Source: Frankiales bacterium (GTDB taxonomy: Bacteria > Actinomycetota > Actinomycetes > JAFAQI01). Taken from it: 8,217 nt of DNA. The notes under the pieces were generated by a model. It saw only the letters and a list, made by a program, of their open reading frames with translations, had not been told where the DNA came from and did not search any database. Location: contig JAFAQI010000395.1 in assembly GCA_019246495.1 (NCBI GenBank), forward strand, positions 1 to 8,217, in the 5' to 3' direction. The position numbers and the translations under genes were made by a program. Shown here piece by piece: positions 1 through 6,292 of this stretch. The first letter of the stretch is position 1. Each line of letters begins with the position of its first letter.

Positions 1-141
1 GCGGCGGTCAGGTCAGGGTCAACGGACCTGCAGACAGAGGCTTCGAGCCATAGCGTCACTATCGCCCCGGCGACCACCATCACCGACGCAGCTGGAAACT
101 CCGCGACCGGGACGTTCACGGTCACAATCAAGTTCTTCTGA
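1..141 (+). CDS. C-terminal end of an Ig-like/HYR-type repeat protein (partial)
   Basis: Reading frame 1 is open from the window edge to a TGA at 139-141, giving 46 residues of an incomplete protein. The last part reads ITDAAGNSATGTFTVTIKFF. The 'DAAGNSAT..FTVT' pattern is the typical final beta strands of bacterial Ig-like or HYR domains, which are found in secreted or surface adhesion-type proteins. Codon third positions are less GC-biased than in the neighbouring genes (ACA, ATC, TTC, TCA, CAT), which may mean a looser composition or acquired DNA, but the sample is very small. No membrane anchor or sortase motif follows the domain, so the protein would end on the Ig-like fold. The start and the rest of the architecture lie outside the window. 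The family is inferred from a short motif only. Confidence 0.6.
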   Translation, partial: AAVRSGSTDLQTEASSHSVTIAPATTITDAAGNSATGTFTVTIKFF

Positions 142-319
142 GCGATCGCGCGGATTGACACCTGCGTCGCACTCCAGGGATGGCGCCGCGCGGGTGCGTC
201 GAGGCCGCCGACGCGCCGCGGGCTGTAACGGACGGGGCGGCTCGGACGGATAGCAGGTGTCGGCTCCCCTTCACGGGGCCTCCAACGGTCCGGTGTGCCC
301 CGAAGAGTCCGACGGCGAG

Positions 320-356
320 GCGCCCGCGCCGGTGCGAAAGCACCTAGCGCGGGCGC
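320..356 (+). terminator. Strong GAAA-loop hairpin, probable terminator or structured leader
   Basis: Arms GCGCCCGCGC (320-329) and GCGCGGGCGC (347-356) are perfectly complementary. Inside them GGTGC (331-335) pairs with GCACC (340-344) around a GAAA tetraloop (336-339), with only a C/TA internal bulge. This 15-bp GC stem is the most stable structure in the left half of the window. It is followed by TCTCGTCG rather than a T run, as is common for actinobacterial terminators. It lies 180 bases after the Ig-like stop and 200 bases before the GGDEF-EAL start. It could therefore end the upstream transcript or be a folded element in the leader of the downstream one. I checked it by eye against the c-di-GMP-I riboswitch consensus and saw no match. 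Confidence 0.45.
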
Positions 357-443
357 TCTCGTCGTACGTGGACGCGGTCGGCACTCGAGGGAACTGCTGC
401 ATTCGGCGTAGCAGCCGAAGGCGATCTCTGGCCTCAACTGATC

Positions 444-463
444 ATGCGATGTCCGATTCGCAT
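444..463. promoter_or_regulatory. Inverted repeat upstream of the GGDEF-EAL gene, possible operator
   Basis: ATGCGA (444-449) and TCGCAT (458-463) form a perfect inverted repeat with an 8-base spacer. The half-site centres are about 14 bases apart, which is larger than one helical turn. The element is roughly 90-110 bases upstream of the chosen start of the sensor gene, which is a suitable place for a dimeric repressor or activator. The pair is short and could be chance; I do not recognise the regulator. Confidence 0.25.
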
Positions 464-555
464 ACCAGACCAATTCGGGCACATCTCGCTATTACGAATG
501 TCCGGTTGCTCCCGGAGACTTGGCGCCAACCACAGCAGAGAGGTTCGTGCCAGCC

Positions 556-3312
556 ATGTCGTCCCCCACATCCCCCCAGCGACGCTGGCTGTTCCTCGTG
601 CCCGGCCGCCAGGCCTCTGTCGGCGCGCAACTGCTCGGCCTCTTCCTCGTCGGCGCGATGTTCGTCGGCGCGCTCGTCGGCTTCAACGCGGCCAGCGACT
701 TCCACGCCGCCCGTTCGGCGGCCGCCGGCCAGGTCGTCCACGAGGCGAAGACCCAGGCCGACTCGCTCAGCGCCTACATCTCGACCGAGCTCCCGACGAG
801 CCTTCAGGCACTGCCGTCACAGCCGGGGCTGGCGAGCGGCGCCGCGCGCGACTGCACCAAGGCACTCGCCGCGTTGCAGAAGCTCATCGTCGGATCCCAC
901 CTCGCCGTGCTCGACTCCCACGGCAGCACCGTCTGCCGCAGCGGCCACGTCAGCGCCGTCAGCGACCTCACCCGCCAAGCGCTCGCGAAGGGCGTCACGA
1001 TCCAGGGCCCGATCACAGACCGCGTCACCGGCAAGCCGCAGATCGCCTACGGCGTGGCCTTCCCGACGCCGAGCGGCAAGCGCATCCTCGCCGTCGAGGA
1101 GCCGGCGATGAACAGCCTGCTCAACTCTCCCAGCGGCTCGCTCAGCCTGCTGCTGGTCGACAGCCGCAGCGGCACGGTCTTCGACCAGCGTCCCCTGGCG
1201 CACAAGGACGCGCCGGTCGAGAAGTTCAAGACGTCGACGCTCACTCCCAACCACTCGATCACCCGCACCGGCCCGGACGGCGTCGTACGCATCTATTCCA
1301 GCAACCCCGTTCCCGGTACGCCGTGGATCGTCGTGGCCGGCATCTCGCGCAAGCTCGCCTATGCCCACGCCACCAGTGCCCTGCACCGCAACCTCGCGAT
1401 CGGCGGGCTGTTGCTCGTCGCACTGCTGATCCTTGGGGCCGTCGTCTACCGCCGCATCGCGACTCCTACCCGCCGCTTGCGCCAGGCGATCGAGTCGCTC
1501 ACCACCAACGAGATCGACCGGCCGACCGGCCAGCACGTCCCCGAATCCGGTCCGCGCGAGCTCGCGCAGCTCGGCGCGGCGTTCAACGAGATGGCCGACG
1601 CCCGTATGCGCAGCGAGGCCCGACTCGCATCGCTCGTCCGTCACGCGTCCGACCTCGTCTTCGTCGTCGACTCCGAGGGTCGGGTCACCTACGCAACGCC
1701 GAGCGTCGAGACCCTGCTCGGCATCTCGCTCCAGGACGTCATCGGCAGCAAGTTCAGCGCGCGCGTGCACGCCGACGACCGCGACGCTCTCATCAGCCGG
1801 ATCAAGCGCTGGCGGGAGCACGACCTGCGCACCGCCACCCGGGTCGACTTCCGCCTCGGCTCCGACGACAAGGTCCGCGACGTCGAGGCTCGCGTGCAGG
1901 ACCTCGTCGACGACCCGGCCGTCAACGGCATCGTCGTCACCTGCCACGACATCACCGACCGCAAGCGCGCCGAGTCACAGCTCGCCCACGCCGCGATGCA
2001 CGACGCGCTCACCGGCCTGCCCAACCGCGCGCTTGTCCTCGACCGGCTCCGGCATCTCATGTCGCGCACCGGGCGTAGCGGCATCAGCAGCGCCGTACTG
2101 TTCCTCGACCTCGACCGCTTCAAGCTCGTCAACGACTCCAGCGGTCACGCGATCGGTGACGAGCTGCTCGTGCAGGTCGGCGAGCGACTGCAAGCCGTGA
2201 CGCGTCCCGGCGACACCCTCGGCCGCTTCGGTGGCGACGAGTTCGTCATCGTCTGCGAGGCGCTCAGCAGCGAAGAGGCCGAGATGGTCGCGCAGCGGTT
2301 GCTCGACGCGATGCAGGCGCCGTTCCGGCTGTCCGACCAGGAGCTGTACGTCACCGCCAGCATCGGCATCGCGATCGCCCAGGTCGGCGACGAGCCCGGC
2401 GACCTGCTGCGTGACGCGGACGCTGCTCTTTATCGGGCGAAGGAGCGCGGCCGGGCCGGCTATGCGCTGTTCGACGACGGCATGCGCGCGCAGGTCCGCA
2501 AGCGGCTCGACATCGGCAACCGGCTGCGGTCGGCGGTCGACGGCGAAGGCTTGTTCCTCGAGTACCAGCCGCTGGTCTCGCTGACCTCCCAGCGGGCGAC
2601 CGGTGTCGAGGCGTTGCTGCGCTGGCGTGGCGGCTCCCGCATCGTCGCGCCGGACGAGTTCATTCCCGTCGCCGAGGAGACCGGGCTCATCGTGCCGATC
2701 GGCGACTGGGTCGTCCGCGAGTCGTGCCGGCAGCTGCGCAAGTGGCAGCGTGAGGGCAACTTCCCTGCCGGCGTACATGTCTCGGTCAATGTCTCCGCCC
2801 GTCAGCTCACCCAGCCCGACTTCGTCAACACGATCGCTGCGGCGATCGAGGACAGCGGCCTGGCGCCCGGCGACCTCACTCTCGAGGTCACCGAGTCGGT
2901 GCTGATGCGCGATCACGACGCAGCCGCGTCGACGATGGCGGTGCTGCGCGCGATGGGCATCTCGGTGTCGATCGACGACTTCGGAACCGGCTATTCATCA
3001 CTCGGCTACCTCGACCGGCTGCCGGTCGACGAGCTGAAGATCGACCGCGCGTTCGTCTCGCCGCTCGGCCGCCGCGCACGGGCCGGCGCGATCATCGAGT
3101 CGGTCGTCGACCTCGCACACGCCGTCGGTCTCACCGTCGTCGCCGAAGGCGTCGAGCACGCCGACCAGGTGAAGCTGCTGACCGACATGGGTTGCGATGT
3201 CGGTCAGGGCTACCACTTCGCTCGCCCGCTGCGCGCGGACGACGCGTTCGCTTTCCTCACCGGCCAGCGCCTCGCGATTCCCGTGCAAGCCTCGGCGAGC
3301 GTCCCCGTCTGA
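556..3312 (+). CDS. Membrane sensor HAMP-PAS-GGDEF-EAL protein (hybrid c-di-GMP cyclase/phosphodiesterase)
   Basis: The 918-residue protein should make c-di-GMP from two GTP (GGDEF) and cleave it to pGpG (EAL). Two membrane helices (about 25-43 and 280-298) enclose an extracytoplasmic sensor of about 235 residues with two cysteines (C100, C127) and a Cache-like 'VLDSHGSTVC' pattern. HAMP (about 299-350) and PAS (about 355-470) follow. The GGDEF domain (about 474-640) keeps LTGLPNR, FLDLDRFK and GGDEF (559-563), plus an RxxD inhibitory site (R550, D553) at the canonical spacing. The EAL domain (about 660-905) keeps EAL (685-687), N745, E777, DD 807-808, K828, E864 and Q884, so both domains look catalytically complete. 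The ATG at 556 is preferred because GAGAGG (538-543) lies 12 bases upstream. The in-frame TTG at 520 has GGAG only 2 bases away and would add 12 non-membrane residues. Which activity dominates cannot be read from the sequence. Confidence 0.96.
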   Translation: MSSPTSPQRRWLFLVPGRQASVGAQLLGLFLVGAMFVGALVGFNAASDFHAARSAAAGQVVHEAKTQADSLSAYISTELPTSLQALPSQPGLASGAARDCTKALAALQKLIVGSHLAVLDSHGSTVCRSGHVSAVSDLTRQALAKGVTIQGPITDRVTGKPQIAYGVAFPTPSGKRILAVEEPAMNSLLNSPSGSLSLLLVDSRSGTVFDQRPLAHKDAPVEKFKTSTLTPNHSITRTGPDGVVRIYSSNPVPGTPWIVVAGISRKLAYAHATSALHRNLAIGGLLLVALLILGAVVYRRIATPTRRLRQAIESLTTNEIDRPTGQHVPESGPRELAQLGAAFNEMADARMRSEARLASLVRHASDLVFVVDSEGRVTYATPSVETLLGISLQDVIGSKFSARVHADDRDALISRIKRWREHDLRTATRVDFRLGSDDKVRDVEARVQDLVDDPAVNGIVVTCHDITDRKRAESQLAHAAMHDALTGLPNRALVLDRLRHLMSRTGRSGISSAVLFLDLDRFKLVNDSSGHAIGDELLVQVGERLQAVTRPGDTLGRFGGDEFVIVCEALSSEEAEMVAQRLLDAMQAPFRLSDQELYVTASIGIAIAQVGDEPGDLLRDADAALYRAKERGRAGYALFDDGMRAQVRKRLDIGNRLRSAVDGEGLFLEYQPLVSLTSQRATGVEALLRWRGGSRIVAPDEFIPVAEETGLIVPIGDWVVRESCRQLRKWQREGNFPAGVHVSVNVSARQLTQPDFVNTIAAAIEDSGLAPGDLTLEVTESVLMRDHDAAASTMAVLRAMGISVSIDDFGTGYSSLGYLDRLPVDELKIDRAFVSPLGRRARAGAIIESVVDLAHAVGLTVVAEGVEHADQVKLLTDMGCDVGQGYHFARPLRADDAFAFLTGQRLAIPVQASASVPV

Positions 3313-3335
3313 CCGCTGAGCATCACATTCGGCGT

Positions 3336-3548
3336 TCAGGCGTCGCGAGCATCGGCAAGCACCTCACGCAACACCGGTCGCCAGAAGACCGCGATCAGGC
3401 CGAGGGCAATGAGCACCGCGGCCTCGTCGAGCGGGCCGGGGATCGGCAAGGCGCCGAAGACGAGCAGCCACCTGACCGGCCGCGGGATGCGCTTGTCCCG
3501 CGCAACCGCCTTGCCGATCCGCACCCACTTCGCGAGCCGGCCCTTCAC
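3336..3548 (-). CDS. Small membrane protein of unknown function (70 aa)
   Basis: The GTG start at 3548 overlaps the stop of the upstream small gene by four bases (GTGA), so the two are very likely translationally coupled. The N-terminal 27 residues are strongly basic (VKGRLAKWVRIGKAVARDKR). A hydrophobic stretch follows, broken by the motif LPIPGPLDE, then a second hydrophobic run (AAVLIALGLIAVFW) and a charged tail. That suggests a re-entrant or two-helix hairpin membrane protein. The 'P-I-P-G-P-x-D-E' segment is loosely like the PiD/PDxIP region of DUF1232-type small membrane proteins, but I would not assign it to that family. A longer in-frame reading beginning at 3692 exists; its extra N-terminus is low-complexity RG/RR and is the shadow of the partner gene. 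The stop lies 23 bases from the convergent GGDEF-EAL stop, with no hairpin visible between them. Confidence 0.7.
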   Translation of the reverse strand: MKGRLAKWVRIGKAVARDKRIPRPVRWLLVFGALPIPGPLDEAAVLIALGLIAVFWRPVLREVLADARDA

Positions 3549-3766
3549 AGCATCGCGAGCTGTTCGGCGTAGGCATCGAAGATCTCGGCGAGCTGCGGCG
3601 CGTGGTTGCGGGCGATCATCGCGCCCTCGTGGATCGTCTCCGTCGGTGTGCCGTCCGCGATCCAGCTGCGCAAGACGTTGACGACCGTCCATGGCGAGAT
3701 CTCCGAGCGGGCGGCGTCGACGAGGAAGCCCGCGACGGCGACAGGCGTCAGCTCGTCCTCCGTCAC
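3545..3766 (-). CDS. Small soluble helical protein of unknown function (73 aa)
   Basis: The protein begins VTEDELTPVAVAGFLVDAAR and ends DAYAEQLAML. It is acidic, with alternating hydrophobic and charged residues that predict four or five short helices, and it has no signal peptide or membrane segment. I chose the GTG at 3766 because a run of six G on the coding strand (3782-3777) can pair with the anti-Shine-Dalgarno, with one wobble, 10 bases upstream. An ATG at 3784 would add MGGLGA but has no ribosome-binding site in front of it. The gene is first in a two-gene unit: its TGA overlaps the GTG of the membrane-protein gene. A perfect 7-bp hairpin (3788-3805) sits just upstream. I do not recognise the family. 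An adaptor or partner of the co-translated membrane protein is a guess from the coupling. Confidence 0.65.
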   Translation of the reverse strand: MTEDELTPVAVAGFLVDAARSEISPWTVVNVLRSWIADGTPTETIHEGAMIARNHAPQLAEIFDAYAEQLAML

Positions 3767-3787
3767 TGCGCCCAAACCCCCCATGAT

Positions 3788-3805
3788 TCGCGGCAATGGC
3801 CGCGA
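3788..3805 (-). promoter_or_regulatory. Short perfect hairpin in the leader of the small two-gene unit
   Basis: TCGCGGC (3788-3794) and GCCGCGA (3799-3805) form a perfect 7-bp stem with a four-base loop. It is 21 bases upstream of the chosen GTG start, and only 3 bases from the alternative ATG. If transcribed, it would sit next to the ribosome-binding region and could restrict initiation. At this GC content, short stems like this are not rare. Confidence 0.3.
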
Positions 3806-3832
3806 CCGCCCCAAACTACCCGGACATATGGC

Positions 3833-3859
3833 GCGCTCGGCCACCTACTGGCCGAGCGC
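3833..3859. promoter_or_regulatory. Perfect 11-bp inverted repeat in a divergent intergenic region
   Basis: GCGCTCGGCCA (3833-3843) and TGGCCGAGCGC (3849-3859) are exact reverse complements with a 5-base spacer. The element lies between the divergent starts at 3766 (-) and 3941 (+), where an operator controlling both directions would be expected. As RNA it would be a stable hairpin about 80 bases upstream of the DUF4012 gene. An 8-bp palindrome ATGATCAT (3863-3870) follows immediately. Because neither side is the end of a gene, a terminator role is unlikely. I infer an operator or 5'-leader structure. Confidence 0.45.
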
Positions 3860-3940
3860 TGCATGATCATCACTGCCGACATGCGTCCTGATCAAGGGAG
3901 GTTGGGACACGGTACGCCGCAGGTCTGCGATCATCCAGCG

Positions 3941-5680
3941 ATGCGCCGGCGGCTTGTCATCGCGGGCGTTGTCGCCGCTGTCGTCGTCGTCCTCGCCGGC
4001 GCCTGGGTGTTGGTGCGGGCGTTGCAGGCGCGCAGTTCTCTTGATGAGGCCCGTACGGCGATCGCCAAGGTCCGTGCCGACCTGCTCGCCGGCCGCAACG
4101 CCGACGGCGACCTGGCCGTCGCCCGCGCGAAGGCGGACCAGGCAAAGGCGGACACGCACGACCCGGTGTGGTTCGCGTTGTCGTGGCTGCCGCCGGTGCA
4201 CACGACGCGCGGCCTCGCGAGTGTCGCCGACGACCTGGTGCGCAACGCGGTTACGCCGGTGGTCCGGGTCGCGCCGACCCTGCGCCCGACGCGGTTGCGG
4301 GTCGCGCACGATCGCATCGCGCTCGCCCCGCTTGCGGCTGCCGCTCCGGCGCTGAACAGCGCTGCCCGGGCGATGGCCGAGGCGCGACGGCACGTGCTCG
4401 CCTTGTCGGGCGGTTGGTTCGGGCCGGTCGGTGGAGCCCGCGACCGACTGCTCAAGCTGATCGACCACTTCGGCGGGGCGGTCGACAATGCGGCGCGCGC
4501 CTCTCGGGTGGTCCCGACGATGCTCGGCGCGGCCGGCCCGCGGCTCTATTTCGTCGCGGTGCAGAACAACGCCGAGTCTCGGGGGACCGGCGGCCTGGTC
4601 GGATCGTTCGCGATCCTGCGCGCCGACAACGGGCGGCTGTCCGTCGTACAGCGGGGATCAGACGCCGGCCTGCACAACGCGAAGGCTCCTGTGGTCGACC
4701 TCGGCGCCGACTACGACCAGGTCTATGGCGGCTATCGCACCGCCGCGTTGTGGAAGTCGAGCAACATCTCGCCGGACTTCCCCGACGCCGCCGACATCTG
4801 GACGCGGCTGTGGCAGCGGCAGAGCGGGCAGCGGCTCGACGGTGCGATCGGCATCGACCCGGTCGCGCTGGCCGACGTCCTTCAGGCGACCGGGCCGACG
4901 CGGGTGAAGGGGTTCGCGCAGCCGATCAGCGGCGCCAACCTCGTCGACGTGACGCTGCGGCAGGAGTACGTGCTGTTTCCGACCCGCAACGAGCGGGCGC
5001 AGCGCCGGCGCTTCCTCGACGGCGTGGCGTCGGCGGTGATCAACCGGATCCTGTCCGGGGCGGGCAGCGCGCAGGCGCTGGTCCGGCGGCTCGGCGACGC
5101 CGCGTCGACCGGCCACCTCGCGATCTGGAGTGCGCACCCGGCGGAGGAGGCGGTGCTGGCCGGGACGCCGATCGCGGGCGAATTGCCGGCCGGGCCGGGG
5201 CCGTTCGCCGCGCTGACGGTGAACAACGACGCGGGCGGCAAGCTCGACTACTACCTCGACCGCACGCTGACCTACACGGCGACAACCTGCTCAGGGCCCC
5301 GGCGTACGGCGCACATCGTCGCCCGGCTCACCAACACGGCCCCGCGGACCGGCCTGCCGCGGTATGTCCTCGACCGGCCCGACCTGCCGTCCGGCCACGA
5401 GACGGTCGCGGACAACAAGCTCCTGGTGCTGGTCCACGCCACCCAAGGGGCGCTGCTCCAGCGGGTGACGCTCGACGGGCGGCCGACGGAGGTGACCGCG
5501 GGGGTGGAGCGGGCGCATCCGGTGTTCTCGATCGTGATCACGATCCCGCCGGCCCACACGTCGGTGCTGGACTTCACGCTCGACGAGCGGGTCCCCCCGG
5601 GGCCGCCATCGACCAAGGTTCAGCCGCTCGTGAGGCGCCAAAAGAGTGAACTTTATGCCCCGACATGTTCACGCTCGTAG
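3941..5680 (+). CDS. DUF4012-family single-pass membrane protein (579 aa)
   Basis: After MRRR comes one hydrophobic helix (about 5-28), then a charged helical, probably coiled-coil segment (about 29-70) with AKADQAKADT repeats, and a large extracytoplasmic region. The diagnostic piece is around residues 207-225 (VQNNAESRGTGGLVGSFAIL), matching the N-N-x-E-x-R-x-T-G-G-x-x-G signature of DUF4012 proteins. These are actinobacterial envelope proteins of unknown function, often near polysaccharide genes. Length and ending fit the family. C450 and C576 are the only cysteines I saw in the extracytoplasmic part and may form a disulfide. The ATG at 3941 places the helix at the extreme N-terminus. Its Shine-Dalgarno is weak, and the good AAGGGAGGT (3894-3902) is 38 bases away with no start nearby. 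In-frame ATG 3881 would add 20 hydrophilic residues. The LPFTG gene follows 63 bases downstream. Confidence 0.88.
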   Translation: MRRRLVIAGVVAAVVVVLAGAWVLVRALQARSSLDEARTAIAKVRADLLAGRNADGDLAVARAKADQAKADTHDPVWFALSWLPPVHTTRGLASVADDLVRNAVTPVVRVAPTLRPTRLRVAHDRIALAPLAAAAPALNSAARAMAEARRHVLALSGGWFGPVGGARDRLLKLIDHFGGAVDNAARASRVVPTMLGAAGPRLYFVAVQNNAESRGTGGLVGSFAILRADNGRLSVVQRGSDAGLHNAKAPVVDLGADYDQVYGGYRTAALWKSSNISPDFPDAADIWTRLWQRQSGQRLDGAIGIDPVALADVLQATGPTRVKGFAQPISGANLVDVTLRQEYVLFPTRNERAQRRRFLDGVASAVINRILSGAGSAQALVRRLGDAASTGHLAIWSAHPAEEAVLAGTPIAGELPAGPGPFAALTVNNDAGGKLDYYLDRTLTYTATTCSGPRRTAHIVARLTNTAPRTGLPRYVLDRPDLPSGHETVADNKLLVLVHATQGALLQRVTLDGRPTEVTAGVERAHPVFSIVITIPPAHTSVLDFTLDERVPPGPPSTKVQPLVRRQKSELYAPTCSRS

Positions 5681-5693
5681 CCAACAGGGCATA
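5646..5693 (+). promoter_or_regulatory. Two interleaved inverted repeats in front of the LPFTG gene
   Basis: GTGAAC (5646-5651) pairs with GTTCAC (5667-5672), and TATGCCC (5654-5660) pairs with GGGCATA (5687-5693). The order is arm A, arm B, A', B', so as RNA the two stems would form an H-type pseudoknot, and as DNA they would be two overlapping dimeric sites. The first arms lie inside the end of the DUF4012 coding sequence; the last arm is 50 bases before the GTG at 5744. A -10-like GATAGT at 5702-5707 follows, without a clear -35. The element is suggestive of control of the wall-protein gene, but each arm is short. Confidence 0.35.
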
Positions 5694-5743
5694 GGGCGTG
5701 GGATAGTTGCACCCGGTCTGCAGGTTTTTTTACGGAGGGTCTC

Positions 5744-6274
5744 GTGGCTGGTTCGATGCGTCGTCTGGTGTCCGCTGCGCTGGGCGCCGTCCTGCTGACC
5801 GCTGGGGGTGGAGTCGCGGCAACGTCGGCGATGGCCGCGTCCGGGTCACACCACGCGGTCGACTACACCCCGAAGAAGCCGAGCTCGCACGTGCCCGGCA
5901 CCGAGGTGAAGGGCCTGAAGGTCACGAAGTACTGCGTGTCCGGCTACAAGCCGCACTCGGTCGTGACGATCAACAACGGCGGTCACATCACGCACGTGAC
6001 GACCAACTCGTCGGGCAGCGCCTGCACGACCGTCGGGCTGCACAAGAACTGCAACTCGATCGTCGCCACCGGCGTCAACAACAAGGGCCAGAAGGTGACG
6101 TCGTCCGCGCCCGTCTGCGTGCTCGGTGAGAAGGTCAGCCGGTCGGCGCTGCCGTTCACCGGCTCCAACATCATCATCCCGGGCACCGAGATCGGCGCCG
6201 GCCTGGCCGCGCTCGGCGGCCTGATGCTCCTGGCCGCTCGCCGTCGCCGTCGTACCGCCCCGCTTGCCGGCTGA
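5744..6274 (+). CDS. Small secreted LPFTG cell-wall-anchored protein with four cysteines (176 aa)
   Basis: The N-terminus is a classical signal peptide: basic MRR at 5-7, hydrophobic 8-26, and an A-M-A cleavage site near residue 31. The mature part (about 32-135) is short and rich in Gly, Ser, Thr, Val and Asn. It carries C64, C94, C103 and C125 in a beta-rich pattern (CVSGYKPHSVVTINNGG) like the Ig-type 'GF.PGs.V' modules of actinobacterial surface proteins. The C-terminus has the sortase signal LPFTG (136-140), a hydrophobic helix (about 143-165) and the basic tail RRRRR (166-170), so it should be linked covalently to peptidoglycan. The GTG start has a strong GGAGGG (5734-5739) at 4 bases; ATG 5756 is less well placed. 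A T7 tract (5725-5731) sits just before the ribosome-binding site. No sortase gene is in the window. With about 108 mature residues and no stalk, it is small for a surface adhesin. Confidence 0.93.
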   Translation: MAGSMRRLVSAALGAVLLTAGGGVAATSAMAASGSHHAVDYTPKKPSSHVPGTEVKGLKVTKYCVSGYKPHSVVTINNGGHITHVTTNSSGSACTTVGLHKNCNSIVATGVNNKGQKVTSSAPVCVLGEKVSRSALPFTGSNIIIPGTEIGAGLAALGGLMLLAARRRRRTAPLAG

Positions 6275-6292
6275 CGCTCAGCCCCCACCGCG

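Larger units (their letters stand above)
142..555. other. Intergenic region without a convincing gene; leader of the GGDEF-EAL gene
   Basis: About 410 bases separate the Ig-like gene from the cyclic di-GMP gene. Open frames here on both strands have arginine/serine-rich shadow-type translations and no ribosome-binding site, so I call no gene. The stretch holds a small hairpin (CCCC/GGGG, about 262-280), a long GNRA-loop hairpin (320-356) and a pair of mutually exclusive short stems (394-419). It also holds a 6-bp inverted repeat with an 8-base spacer (444-463), and an AT-richer patch around 484-500 that could hold a promoter but has no clear -35/-10 pair. A TTGACA at 155-160 has no -10 partner at the right distance. 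Confidence 0.6.

Noticed and set aside
155..183. TTGACA as a -35 promoter box
   Set aside because: The hexamer 17 bases downstream is GGATGG, and no acceptable -10 is found at 16-18 bases.
142..555. c-di-GMP riboswitch in the leader of the GGDEF-EAL gene
   Set aside because: The conserved GEMM-I pieces I know were not found by eye; only generic hairpins are present. A covariance-model search would settle it.
817..1947. Long minus-strand open frames opposite the sensor gene (also 1975-2916)
   Set aside because: Antisense shadows with Asp/Arg/Val-biased translations, no recognisable motif and no ribosome-binding site.
444..2078. Long plus-strand open frame overlapping the GGDEF-EAL gene
   Set aside because: The translation is Arg/Pro/Ala-rich low complexity, typical of an out-of-frame shadow in GC-rich DNA, while the overlapping frame has clear domain motifs.
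4168..5649. Second plus-strand open frame within the DUF4012 gene
   Set aside because: Arg/Ala-rich shadow; the DUF4012 signature and membrane helix are in the other frame.
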